Positions 7,506 to 14,983 of a stretch of DNA of 33,641 nucleotides are shown here, in pieces. Below the pieces are notes generated by a model. The model saw only the letters and a list, made by a program, of their open reading frames with translations. It ran no database searches and was not told where the DNA came from. Numbering within the stretch: the first letter of the stretch is position 1; each line of letters opens with the position of its first letter. The DNA is from a virus. The position numbers and the translations under genes were made by a program. Location: positions 1-33,641 of IMG/VR virus record IMGVR_UViG_3300042545_001965. One strand, 5' to 3'.

Positions 7506-9753
7506 TATTATCTACAGTTGGGCGACCTTCGTTAGGATCAAAAGAGTTATCAAATGACAATTTGCCATCAATTAAATTCACAGTGATAGTGGTGTCTTTA
7601 AGATTGTCAAACAAGATGCGCTTACTGAGAGGTACACGAATTAGCTCATCAATCTTGCGACTCAAAGGTCTTGCACCCATCTTGGAATCGTAACCTTGTT
7701 CTGCTAGGTATTCAATAGCAGGTTCCGACAAGTTTAAACGAATATTCTTGTTAGTTAAGCTCTGTTTGAGTTCATCCACAAACTTAACAACAACTTTCTT
7801 AATCGACAAAGAATCCAACTTGTTGAACTTACAGACCAAGTCAATGCGATTGCGCAGTTCAGGTTTGAAGAAGTCTTTCATGGCACGATCTTCGGCACCA
7901 GTTTTTTCCAAGCTCTGGCCAAATCCAATCGCATTATTTTCGTTGTCTCTGGCACCTAAGTTCGAAGTCATGATAACAATGGTATTCTTGCAATCTACAG
8001 TCTTGCCGTTGCTGCTGGTAATACGTGCTTCGTCCAGCAACTGCAACAGGATGTTGGTGACATCAGGGTGTGCTTTTTCAATTTCGTCAAACAGCAAGAT
8101 ACTAAAGGGATTCTTGCTGATGTCGGATATCAGCTTGCCGCCACCTACATTGCCGTCTTCGAAGCCTACATACCCCGGCGGTGCTCCAATCAAACTGCTG
8201 ACTGTGTGTTTCTCTTGATATTCACTCATATCGTATTTCAGCAAGGTCATGTCCAAGTTTTGGCTCAACAGTTTGGCCAACTCAGTTTTGCCTGTGCCGG
8301 TTGGTCCCATAAACAAGAATGATGCCATGGGTCGTTTTTCATTGCCAATACCAGCAAAGGTAATGTACACACGCTCCAGCACTCGATCAACTATAGAATC
8401 TTGCCCGTATAGTTTTTCTTTGATATTGGCATCAAGGTCTGCGAGTTTCTTACTGGTAGTATTTTCCAGGCGATCCATAGGCACACCAGTTACACGGCTC
8501 AGTTGCTGACGTATTAGGTCTGCTGTGACTGTGAGTGTACCGGCATCTTTGACACGTTCTCTAGCACAAGCAGCATCTATCAGGTCAATGCTTTTGTCGG
8601 GATTCTTTTTGTCAGTGATAAAACGTCCCGACAGTTCAACTGCTGCCAGCATGGCCTCTGTGTCGATCATGACATTGTGAAATTTTTCTAATCTTGGGCT
8701 GAGTCCAATCAAGATCTTTTCTGTGGTTTCTGCGGAAGGTTCATCCACTGTAAGTCTGTAAAAGCGTCGCATCAGTGCGCGATCTTTTTCAAACGATTCG
8801 TAGTATTCTTCCCATGTGGTATTGGCCACAACCTTGAGACTGCCTTTGGTGATAGCCGGCTTGATCATGTTGGCAAAGTCTAAGCTGCTGTTACCGCTTG
8901 CACCTGCACCTTTCATAGTGTGTGCTTCGTCAATAAACAGCACACAGTTCTTCTTGCTTTCTAAAGCCTTGATCACATCCTTGAGCTTTTCTTCAAACTC
9001 GCCGCGATACTTGCTGCCGGCTAATAAGGAGCCAATTTCTAGGCTCCAGACTTCGTGTCCTTTCAAGAATTCGGGAACATCATCTTTAGCAATACGCTGT
9101 GCAAGACCATCCACAATGGCAGTTTTGCCTACACCCGGATCACCTACCATCAGCACATTGGCTTTGAATCTTCGTGCCAATACCGTGACCATTTCTTCAA
9201 TCTCTGTTTCTCGGCCAATTACCGGTTCTAAACGATCTTCTGTGGCCAGCTTTGTGAGGTTAGTGCAGTATTCTTCTAAGATCTCGTTGGCCTGCTGATC
9301 GGTAATGCTGCCGGCCGAAGTGTGATTGTAGTTTGTGTCCCAAAACTTTACAAATTCATTTTTAGTAACACCGTACTTGAGCAGGAAGTAGTGAGCGTGA
9401 CTGTTGCTTTCGGCCATAATAGCCAAGTACAAGTCTGCTGTGGTCACTGTTCTACGACCAGTGAATAAGACCTGTGTCAGCGCACGATTAAACACACGCT
9501 CTAGGCCATTAGTTTTTCTGGGCTGTAAGTCGGGTGTATCCTTGACCAAGTTAGTCAAGCCGTCTAGGTATTTGGAAAGGTCTCGGTCAAAATGATTTAT
9601 TTCTACACCGAATTTGATTAAACATGCTCTAAATGGTGCATGTTGCAGTAGGGCCATTAGTAAGTGTTCTGTTAGCACATATTCGTGCTGTCGGTCTCGA
9701 GCAATTCGAACAGACTGTTCGATGATTTGTTCAATTTCCGGATTGTTCTGCAT
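7465..9753 (-). CDS. clpA: ClpA-type AAA+ unfoldase
   Basis: A 762-residue two-ring AAA+ protein, the usual ClpA length. Residues 1-140 form a Clp N-domain. D1 has Walker A GDPGVGKT (204-211) and Walker B LFIDEA (272-277). D2 has Walker A GPTGTGKT (483-490), Walker B LLFDEI (553-558) and the pore loop GYVG (527-530). There is no ClpB-type coiled-coil middle domain, so it is a ClpA/ClpC-like unfoldase and not a disaggregase. After sensor 1 of D2 it carries IGF (609-611), the tripeptide loop that docks into ClpP. It could therefore redirect host ClpP, as no ClpP gene is in the window. The Shine-Dalgarno AAGGA lies 6 nt before the ATG. It overlaps the deformylase gene by 23 nt. Confidence 0.93.
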   Translation of the reverse strand: MQNNPEIEQIIEQSVRIARDRQHEYVLTEHLLMALLQHAPFRACLIKFGVEINHFDRDLSKYLDGLTNLVKDTPDLQPRKTNGLERVFNRALTQVLFTGRRTVTTADLYLAIMAESNSHAHYFLLKYGVTKNEFVKFWDTNYNHTSAGSITDQQANEILEEYCTNLTKLATEDRLEPVIGRETEIEEMVTVLARRFKANVLMVGDPGVGKTAIVDGLAQRIAKDDVPEFLKGHEVWSLEIGSLLAGSKYRGEFEEKLKDVIKALESKKNCVLFIDEAHTMKGAGASGNSSLDFANMIKPAITKGSLKVVANTTWEEYYESFEKDRALMRRFYRLTVDEPSAETTEKILIGLSPRLEKFHNVMIDTEAMLAAVELSGRFITDKKNPDKSIDLIDAACARERVKDAGTLTVTADLIRQQLSRVTGVPMDRLENTTSKKLADLDANIKEKLYGQDSIVDRVLERVYITFAGIGNEKRPMASFLFMGPTGTGKTELAKLLSQNLDMTLLKYDMSEYQEKHTVSSLIGAPPGYVGFEDGNVGGGKLISDISKNPFSILLFDEIEKAHPDVTNILLQLLDEARITSSNGKTVDCKNTIVIMTSNLGARDNENNAIGFGQSLEKTGAEDRAMKDFFKPELRNRIDLVCKFNKLDSLSIKKVVVKFVDELKQSLTNKNIRLNLSEPAIEYLAEQGYDSKMGARPLSRKIDELIRVPLSKRILFDNLKDTTITVNLIDGKLSFDNSFDPNEGRPTVDNNGYIVIDRFKPRT

Positions 9754-10183
9754 TTTGTTCCTTGTAACGATCGTGCATGGTAATACCGTTTAAGTGATCC
9801 AGTTCGTGTTGGAAACATCTACTGGCCAGCCCTGTTAGTTTTTCAACCACTTCAATCCCGGCTACATCATAGTAACGTACATCAATAGTGTCGGGACGTT
9901 TTATTATACACGTTTCTCCGGGAAAACTCAAGCATCCTTCGTCAAATTCGGTAAGGTCGTTGTAAGTTTGCACTATTTCGGGATTGAAGCAGCCCCAACT
10001 ATGTCCGTCAATGTACATTACAAACATTCGAATTCTTTCGCCAACTTGGTTGGCAGCAAGTCCAATGCCGTGGTGTTCGTGCATGACTTGAAGCATGCGA
10101 ATCACTAGATCTTCATTGGCCCATTGATTGTGTAGATCGGCTGGCTTTAGTTTAAGTCGTAGTGTACGGCGTGTCAGTTCCAT
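9731..10183 (-). CDS. def: Peptide deformylase
   Basis: The enzyme removes the formyl group from the N-terminal methionine of new proteins, using a metal. With the start at 10181-10183 (MELTRRTLRL) it has 150 residues and shows all three family motifs: GIGLAANQ (39-46), EGCLS (82-86; C84 is a metal ligand) and QHELDH (125-130; two His ligands and the catalytic Glu). An upstream in-frame ATG at 10219 lies within the end of the dnaJ-like gene and would add 12 residues; the shorter form suits the family. No convincing Shine-Dalgarno is seen at either start. Deformylases occur in several marine phages, where they may keep host or phage protein maturation going late in infection. The gene overlaps clpA. 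Confidence 0.93.
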   Translation of the reverse strand: MELTRRTLRLKLKPADLHNQWANEDLVIRMLQVMHEHHGIGLAANQVGERIRMFVMYIDGHSWGCFNPEIVQTYNDLTEFDEGCLSFPGETCIIKRPDTIDVRYYDVAGIEVVEKLTGLASRCFQHELDHLNGITMHDRYKEQNAEQSGN

Positions 10184-10190
10184 ACGGTAT

Positions 10191-10979
10191 TTATTGCCCA
10201 CGGGATTTCCTAATGGCATGTAGGATAGTGGGATCCACTGGAGAGTTTATTTTGGCATGCAATTTAATAAGCAAATCACCGGGTGGCGAATCAATGCGAT
10301 CGCCATTTAATCTTCTGGCAGGAAGTCCCCGGCCTCGTGCTCTTAGTATTGATTGAGGTTGTGTTTCTGAAGGTATTTTGACCATTAACTCTTTCCCCAG
10401 TATGTCTACTATTGTCAAATCACTTCCCAATATTAAATCCCATATATCCACAGAAATCTCTGTAATAATATTTGTACCGTCGTGATTCCATTTGGGATCT
10501 GGGCGAATTCGATAATTTATTATTAAATCCTGGCCTCCTGGCCCTAGTCCAGGATAACGAATATTGTCGTTATCTCTGACACCAACTGGAATATCAATTT
10601 CAATTTGACTTGTTCCTATATCAGACTGCAATGATAGTGTTCTAGGACCACCAATGAACACATCAGTTAACGATATCCAAATGCTAAGACGCGGTGCCTG
10701 TCTACGTTGATTTCTAAGATCAGCACCAAAAATGTTGAATATTGCATCAAAATCAAAGTTTGTTCCGCCTGATTGAGAAAAATGCGGCACGGGGTTATCA
10801 TACTGCTGTCTTTTTTCTACATCGCTTAAAACAGCGTAGGCTTCTTGTATTTCCTGAAATCGTGCAGTATCACCACCTTTATCGGGGTGGTGCTGACTGG
10901 CCAATTTGCGGTAGGCTTTTTTGATATCATCAGCAGCGGCTGATTTATTAATACCTAATGTTTTGTAATAATCTTTCAC
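10191..10979 (-). CDS. DnaJ-like (Hsp40) co-chaperone without zinc finger
   Basis: The 262-residue product has a J domain at 1-65 with the HPD motif (31-33, HHPDKGGD), which stimulates DnaK ATPase. A short Gly/Phe-containing linker follows and then a beta-rich substrate-binding part (~80-230, e.g. [12 protein letters not shown]). The Cys-rich zinc finger of true DnaJ is absent, so it resembles CbpA-type (class B) proteins. The start is GTG at 10977-10979, chosen because the J domain begins at residue 3. A strong sigma70-like promoter places the predicted RNA start at this codon, so the mRNA may be leaderless. It heads the dnaJ-def-clpA group, and a GroES-like gene lies further along. Confidence 0.9.
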   Translation of the reverse strand: MKDYYKTLGINKSAAADDIKKAYRKLASQHHPDKGGDTARFQEIQEAYAVLSDVEKRQQYDNPVPHFSQSGGTNFDFDAIFNIFGADLRNQRRQAPRLSIWISLTDVFIGGPRTLSLQSDIGTSQIEIDIPVGVRDNDNIRYPGLGPGGQDLIINYRIRPDPKWNHDGTNIITEISVDIWDLILGSDLTIVDILGKELMVKIPSETQPQSILRARGRGLPARRLNGDRIDSPPGDLLIKLHAKINSPVDPTILHAIRKSRGQ

Positions 10980-10985
10980 ACTGTA

Positions 10986-11014
10986 ATTATAACATTAATG
11001 TATCTACGAGTCAA
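10986..11014 (-). promoter_or_regulatory. Sigma70-like promoter of dnaJ-def-clpA
   Basis: On the minus strand TTGACT (11009-11014) and a perfect TATAAT (10986-10991) are 17 bp apart. The TGA inside the -35 is the stop codon of the upstream SGNH-like gene. The predicted start, about 7 nt after the -10, falls on the GTG of the dnaJ-like gene. Confidence 0.75.
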
Positions 11015-11718
11015 TAAGATTTACTATATATTAATCTATCGGGCAACTTGGATTGTTGTATTTTATTAGATATTAAATCGGCTGCTGCTCGATGTGCTTG
11101 TTCCAATGGATGATTAGCATCGCTTATGGGAAATTTATTTTCTTGACTCCATTCTAAAAATGTCTTGTTGTTAAAAGAGGTAATCCACGGTCCCACATAC
11201 TTTTGTAAGTCTAATACTGCATCAGCTACATGCCATTCTGTTTCAAAAATTAGATTGTCAATATTGGTCATAATAAACGGAATTTGTTTTTGGTTCAGTG
11301 TGTCAATCGCAGCACGTATGTAAAGCAAAGTTGTAAATTTATCTTTGTATTGAGCATGAAAATTTCTATAATAGATATCGGATTGAGTTGTTTCTTGTTT
11401 AGGGAGAACAGTTTTCCAGTTTGAATAATGATATTGTTTACTGTCATAGATATCGTAATAATCAAAACGATCAATCCAAGACCAACCAATTACAAACAGA
11501 TCATTTTTATCTGATATACATGATTGCTGAATTATTCTCTCTAAAATTCGTAAATTTCCGCAGCCGGCTTTGGCAAAACATTCATATTGAAGTCCAAACT
11601 GTTTGGCCATCAAAGCAGTCCATGTTAATTCGCTGGCACGATGCTCATGAGGTCTTGTTTTTTCGTCAGCAAGGTCACTGCCGTAGATGAAACTACATCC
11701 AAAACTTTTAAGTTTCAT
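11011..11718 (-). CDS. SGNH/GDSL hydrolase-like phage protein
   Basis: A 235-residue protein that starts KLKSFGCSFIYGSDL, resembling block I of SGNH hydrolases (here GCSF in place of GDS). GCGN (~53-56) is a possible block II, and SDANHPL near residue 203 resembles the DxxH block that carries the catalytic Asp and His. Such enzymes are esterases or acetylhydrolases of lipids or glycans; many phage members are uncharacterised. The gene looks more A/T-rich than its neighbours and has no clear Shine-Dalgarno (ATTTATTTTAT before the ATG). Its stop codon forms part of the -35 box of the next promoter. Enzymatic activity is inferred only. Confidence 0.6.
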   Translation of the reverse strand: MKLKSFGCSFIYGSDLADEKTRPHEHRASELTWTALMAKQFGLQYECFAKAGCGNLRILERIIQQSCISDKNDLFVIGWSWIDRFDYYDIYDSKQYHYSNWKTVLPKQETTQSDIYYRNFHAQYKDKFTTLLYIRAAIDTLNQKQIPFIMTNIDNLIFETEWHVADAVLDLQKYVGPWITSFNNKTFLEWSQENKFPISDANHPLEQAHRAAADLISNKIQQSKLPDRLIYSKSY

Positions 11719-11741
11719 ATAAAATAAATTGTTTAATATGT

Positions 11742-12305
11742 TTATATACCAGCTGCGGCTTGTAGCTGTTGAATATCTCGTTCGCGTTTGTAAATTTGTT
11801 TTGGATCAATACCGGCGGCTGCTCGCATTTCATTCAAACCACTTTCAGTTTCTTTGCGATATTGTTTGGGACTTAGAGGTACTCGAAGATCAAACTCTTC
11901 ATGGCTAAATGGTGTTTCGTTGTCTTTGTAGACCATGATCCAGTCTGCGGGTTCGTGCTCAGTTAAACTGGCAAGATCGTCGACTGCAACGGCTAAATTT
12001 CTACCGGCTGAACTTCTGCGACGCAGTTCAATATAAACCAAGAAACGTCCGGGTTTGATTTCTCCCGGACTGATATCGGCATCCAATACCCAATCATAAC
12101 CTTTTTCGAACCAAGAAGCTAGATCTTGTGCTGCTTGTTTGTTACGCACAAAAAAACTAACAACAATGACATCATCGTCATCACCCATTTTGCTAGAAAA
12201 TTCATCCACGTGCATGGTGGGTTTGAGAATACCCACCATGTCCTTGTATTCTAGACCTTCTGTAAGTGGCTTATACTGTGGGTGCTGGTTGTTCATTTTG
12301 TTCAT
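11742..12305 (-). CDS. Conserved phage hypothetical, 187 aa
   Basis: I have the impression that similar proteins occur in T4-like marine phages, but I know of no function. The 187 residues include an acidic stretch (GDDDDVIVVSFFV) leading into a ferredoxin-like alternation of strand and helix (AAQDLASWFEKGYDWVLDA), then RFLVYIELRRR, suggesting a small alpha/beta domain. The C-terminus is charged and helical (YKRERDIQQLQAAAGI). It overlaps the upstream gene by 35 nt, so the two are probably translated together. A perfect 10-bp inverted repeat (12213-12240) lies in its coding sequence around codons 22-31. The alternative start at codon 4 (MNNQHP) cannot be excluded. Confidence 0.75.
   Translation of the reverse strand: MNKMNNQHPQYKPLTEGLEYKDMVGILKPTMHVDEFSSKMGDDDDVIVVSFFVRNKQAAQDLASWFEKGYDWVLDADISPGEIKPGRFLVYIELRRRSSAGRNLAVAVDDLASLTEHEPADWIMVYKDNETPFSHEEFDLRVPLSPKQYRKETESGLNEMRAAAGIDPKQIYKRERDIQQLQAAAGI
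12213..12240. repeat. Perfect 10-bp inverted repeat (hairpin) inside a CDS
   Basis: CATGGTGGGT (12213-12222) and ACCCACCATG (12231-12240) flank an 8-nt loop. It lies near the 5' end of the 187-residue gene and includes two in-frame ATG codons, one at each end of the stem. It could fold strongly in mRNA. No T-run follows it, so it is not a classical terminator. Confidence 0.6.
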
Positions 12306-12840
12306 CTTGTTTGAATTCTTCTTGGTCCAGATCCTGCTCGTAGGCTTGATCTAGTTCTTCTAAATCAATGTCTTGATCTTCCATTTCGATTGAACCTGTA
12401 CGTATATCGCTCATTAAACTCTTGGGCATGACAATTTCAACCAACCAAACTGGTCTTTCGATCAAGCGAGCCTTGCGTGTGCCAGGAATATAGTCATCGG
12501 GTTCTTCGATCTTTACTGGGATTTTGATTGTAGTTTTCTTGAATCTGACTTCGCAATCAAACGGCAACAAACGACGGGCACCTCTGGGATCCGGCATCAG
12601 CTTTTCAGGCCACATGAAAATGCACCCTACTTTGTATTTGCCAATGTCAGGACCGCTGACCAGTTCTCCCAGACCCCAGTTTTTAAATGCGTATAAATCT
12701 AAGTCATCTAATACTCGTTCAAAGTCTAGAAGGGTCAGCAAACTGCCTTCTGACAAGTATAAATTTTTGATGTTTTCGGCCACAAGCCAGTAGTCTTCGT
12801 GGTTCTTAAAAATGTCTTTGTCGAGTTTGTTGTTTGCCAT
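12271..12840 (-). CDS. Conserved phage hypothetical with acidic C-terminal tail, 189 aa
   Basis: The ATG at 12838-12840 (MANNKLDKD) is preferred because a TATAAATA late promoter ends 7 nt before it; the upstream ATG at 12870 would place that promoter inside the gene. The 189 residues start with a helical region (NHEDYWLVAENIKNLYL), pass through a beta-rich centre with KLMPDPRGARRLLPF and RFKKTTIKIPVKI, and end in a highly acidic, Gln-rich tail (~150-189). No enzymatic motif is visible. It overlaps the next gene by 35 nt and is head-to-head with phoH. A structural or assembly role in late infection is suggested by the promoter only. Confidence 0.75.
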   Translation of the reverse strand: MANNKLDKDIFKNHEDYWLVAENIKNLYLSEGSLLTLLDFERVLDDLDLYAFKNWGLGELVSGPDIGKYKVGCIFMWPEKLMPDPRGARRLLPFDCEVRFKKTTIKIPVKIEEPDDYIPGTRKARLIERPVWLVEIVMPKSLMSDIRTGSIEMEDQDIDLEELDQAYEQDLDQEEFKQDEQNEQPAPTV

Positions 12841-12847
12841 AGTGTTG

Positions 12848-12855
12848 TATTTATA
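12848..12855 (-). promoter_or_regulatory. Canonical T4-type late promoter TATAAATA
   Basis: The minus strand reads GTTATAAATACAACACTATG, a perfect match to the T4 late consensus recognised by the gp55 sigma-like factor. The ATG follows 7 nt after the box, leaving at most a base or two of leader. Confidence 0.65.
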
Positions 12856-12990
12856 ACAAACATCAAGCATGTGAGTTTTTGAATATTGGCCGCCTAGAGA
12901 AATACTTATGGCAGATCACAGTCAATAACACAGCACACTAAACTCGCTGGATTACCGGTGTAAGTATGTGTAGGGTAGCGAGGAAAAACT
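12856..12990 (+). other. phoH leader/intergenic region
   Basis: About 135 nt between the late promoter of the minus-strand gene and phoH. No good sigma70 pair or TAAATA element faces phoH. A possible 6-codon leader ORF (ATG at 12909) is present; I see no evidence that it is translated. GAGG about 7 nt before the GTG acts as the phoH ribosome binding site. Nothing else is recognisable. Confidence 0.4.
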
Positions 12991-13758
12991 GTGTTCAACC
13001 GAGGAGAAACTGATTTGAGCAGAGCCAGAGGAGTAAAGGCGCAACGCCAGAAGCAACAGCATTACGAAGTAGAAAACACCATCAACTTTAACCAACCAGA
13101 AAAAAGAACCCGACAAAAAGCCATAGAAATTATACCAAAAAGTCGAGCACAAGAACGCTTGGTATTGAGCTTATTTGATCCGGAAACCCATATCACTATA
13201 GCAGTAGGTCCAGCAGGCACAGGTAAAACTTACTTGGCCATGCAAGCTGCTATCAAAGCCTTACGCACAGGAGAAATTGACAAAATAGTATTGACTCGTC
13301 CCGCTGTCGGTGTCGACGACGAAAAACATGGATTTTTACCAGGCGATCTAAATCAAAAGATGGAGCCTTGGACTAGACCTTTATTGGATGTATTACATGA
13401 ATACTATTCGCCTAAAGATGTTGCACAAATGCTTGCAGATCACATTATTGAGATATCACCCTTGGCATTCATGCGGGGTCGTACCTTTAAGTCTGCCTAT
13501 ATCATCGCCGATGAAATGCAGAATGCGACTCCCAGCCAAATGAAAATGCTGCTGACACGCATAGGTGTAGGCAGCAGAATAGTGGTCACGGGTGACGTTG
13601 AACAAACAGATCGAACCACGGTCAACAACGGCCTAATCGACATCGCTGCTAGGTTAGAGCGGACTCCGTCTAAAGGCCTACAAGTGTGCCAACTAGGTAC
13701 AAAAGATATTCAACGTCACTCAATTATTACAACAGTGTTGGGAATATACCAAGACTAA
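12991..13758 (+). CDS. phoH: PhoH-like ATPase
   Basis: A 255-residue P-loop ATPase of the PhoH family, common in marine and T4-like phages. The Walker A is GPAGTGKT (73-80) and the Walker B lies in YIIADEMQN (~165-175). ITIAVGPAG before the P-loop and SQMKMLLTRIG after the Walker B are typical of the family. The first ~45 residues are basic and variable. The start is GTG with a GAGG Shine-Dalgarno at good spacing. The biochemical role of phage PhoH is unsettled; RNA helicase or phosphate-stress functions have been proposed for relatives. It lies alone on the plus strand and its stop overlaps the convergent HAD gene by 4 nt. Confidence 0.92.
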   Translation: MFNRGETDLSRARGVKAQRQKQQHYEVENTINFNQPEKRTRQKAIEIIPKSRAQERLVLSLFDPETHITIAVGPAGTGKTYLAMQAAIKALRTGEIDKIVLTRPAVGVDDEKHGFLPGDLNQKMEPWTRPLLDVLHEYYSPKDVAQMLADHIIEISPLAFMRGRTFKSAYIIADEMQNATPSQMKMLLTRIGVGSRIVVTGDVEQTDRTTVNNGLIDIAARLERTPSKGLQVCQLGTKDIQRHSIITTVLGIYQD

Positions 13759-14366
13759 CCTGTAACGATCTCGTAGATTTCCCGCCAGTTTCGAACGCGG
13801 GGAATCTCAGAATCTGTGTAGTCCATGTTATGTCCGTGTTCCATTAACAGGCTTCGAAGTCCAAGGTCTCGTCCCACTTGGGCATTAGTAATCTTGTCTT
13901 CGATCCAGTAGTATCCTGTATCACGATACGGTTCTAATGCTGCATCTTTATCAGCACCAGTATCTAAAAACACAAAATGTTCAAATGCCGTTTTCCCAAA
14001 CAATTTCTGCAAGTTCATTCTACGTAGTTCACACGCATTGGGATCTTGGCTTAAACTGGTAATGGTATGGAATACATATCCGTGTTCTTCGTGCAAGCGT
14101 TTGACATAGTACATAGCATCGCGTAACGGAGGTAAAAAGCCGATATGGGCAGATTCATTAAAGATCTTTATCAGTTTACGACCTTGATCGTCGGAAATGT
14201 TGTAACGTGCACCAATACTGTACTTAAGACCACCGCCTTCTACCTTGTTGAAACCATGCTGTTGCATATAAACATCAAAGGCGTACTCCCAATCAAGGAT
14301 TACGCCATCGCAATCAACTAAGATTAACTTCTGGTTCGGGTTCTGCCGTTTTAAATTCAATTCCAT
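13755..14366 (-). CDS. HAD-superfamily phosphatase
   Basis: The 203-residue protein has HAD motif I LVDCDGVILD, with D18 as nucleophile and D20 as acid/base. A Ser/Thr pair follows in HTITSLSQDP (motif II region), and WIEDKITNA (~165-173) is an acidic motif IV. This arrangement resembles phage 5'(3')-deoxyribonucleotidases and polynucleotide phosphatases, so dephosphorylation of a nucleotide is the likeliest reaction. The substrate is unproven. Its start lies inside the end of the upstream 97-residue gene (53 nt overlap) with a weak Shine-Dalgarno, and it converges on phoH with a 4-nt overlap. Confidence 0.8.
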   Translation of the reverse strand: MELNLKRQNPNQKLILVDCDGVILDWEYAFDVYMQQHGFNKVEGGGLKYSIGARYNISDDQGRKLIKIFNESAHIGFLPPLRDAMYYVKRLHEEHGYVFHTITSLSQDPNACELRRMNLQKLFGKTAFEHFVFLDTGADKDAALEPYRDTGYYWIEDKITNAQVGRDLGLRSLLMEHGHNMDYTDSEIPRVRNWREIYEIVTG

Positions 14367-14607
14367 TTTCTTTAGCTAACCTATCAAATGTAGCAGCATA
14401 ATGCTGATAATAGAATGACACTATACGATCCCAATCTTTAGGAACAGTAGTACCATTCATACTACATTGTAGCACACTTTGAGTTTGAAAGTCAAGTATA
14501 ACTGCGGCTGTCTGGCGGTCTTTGTGTTTTAACCTATTGCTAACAGCAACAACTTCGTCCATTTGACCGTTGGGCTTTTTGTAATAACTGATTAGAAAAT
14601 ATCGCAT
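14314..14607 (-). CDS. Hypothetical protein, 97 aa
   Basis: A 97-residue protein with no recognised family. It begins with a beta-like MRYFLISYYKKPNGQ and has a central DRQTAAVILDFQTQSVLQC, consistent with a small antiparallel sheet plus a helix, followed by an acidic, probably flexible end. It abuts the 92-residue gene upstream (1-nt gap) and overlaps the HAD gene downstream, so the three are expected to be expressed from the promoter at 14928-14955. Function unknown. Confidence 0.7.
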   Translation of the reverse strand: MRYFLISYYKKPNGQMDEVVAVSNRLKHKDRQTAAVILDFQTQSVLQCSMNGTTVPKDWDRIVSFYYQHYAATFDRLAKENGIEFKTAEPEPEVNLS

Positions 14608-14608
14608 T

Positions 14609-14887
14609 TTAAATTTGCAATCCAGCAGTCTTTATTTCTTCTTGATACTCTACTGCATCAATAGTACGTATCCATGCAATTTCTTCGGTAGTTAACGCAG
14701 CAATTAATTGGTCTGTTAGAACTCTTTCTGCAGTCTCGATGGCAAAATCTACACCGTAGGATTTTTTACGATCAAATTTTTCAGAAAGAAGTGTATTGTA
14801 AGTGCCGTCCTGATTTTTTAATTTAACTGTGTACCATTCAACATTCTGTTCTGGGTTCATAGTAACCCCTGCAATTAATTTTCTCAT
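14609..14887 (-). CDS. Hypothetical protein, 92 aa
   Basis: A 92-residue acidic protein of unknown function starting MRKLIAGVTMNP, with a beta-like segment WYTVKLKNQDGTYNTLL and a helical C-terminal half. It has one of the better ribosome binding sites in the window (AGAGGAAA just before the ATG) and a sigma70-like promoter upstream, so it is likely made in quantity and early. It leads a three-gene unit with the 97-residue protein and the HAD phosphatase. Confidence 0.72.
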   Translation of the reverse strand: MRKLIAGVTMNPEQNVEWYTVKLKNQDGTYNTLLSEKFDRKKSYGVDFAIETAERVLTDQLIAALTTEEIAWIRTIDAVEYQEEIKTAGLQI

Positions 14888-14909
14888 ATTTTCCTCTGTT
14901 TAATTAAGT

Positions 14910-14929
14910 TACCAAATAAAAATTTGGTA
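14910..14929. repeat. 8-bp inverted repeat upstream of the 92-aa gene
   Basis: TACCAAAT (14910-14917) and ATTTGGTA (14922-14929) flank a 4-nt A-loop. The repeat sits at or just after the predicted RNA start of the promoter at 14928-14955, the position expected for an operator or a 5' mRNA hairpin. Confidence 0.5.
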
Positions 14930-14955
14930 GTATGTTACTTACATCTTTGTGTCAA
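14928..14955 (-). promoter_or_regulatory. Sigma70-like promoter, perfect -35
   Basis: The minus strand carries TTGACA (14950-14955) followed after 16 bp by CATACT, a weak -10 (4/6). The 96-nt gap 14888-14983 holds only this promoter, the inverted repeat and the Shine-Dalgarno of the 92-residue gene. A second TATAAT further upstream at ~14957-14962 lacks a good -35. Confidence 0.45.
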
Positions 14956-14983
14956 AATTATAACTTGTTCTAATTAAAATATT

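Noticed and set aside
8816-9298. Plus-strand frame of 160 codons opposite clpA
   Set aside because: ClpA motifs are intact throughout on the minus strand.
10185-10193. TAAATA motifs that include the TAA stop of the preceding gene (also near 17550, 19875 and 31083)
   Set aside because: The stop codon supplies half of the motif, so these are weak evidence for late promoters; listed only where the motif is free of stop codons.
12841-12990. Possible tRNA or small RNA in the gap before phoH
   Set aside because: No cloverleaf, T-loop signature or terminator is visible.
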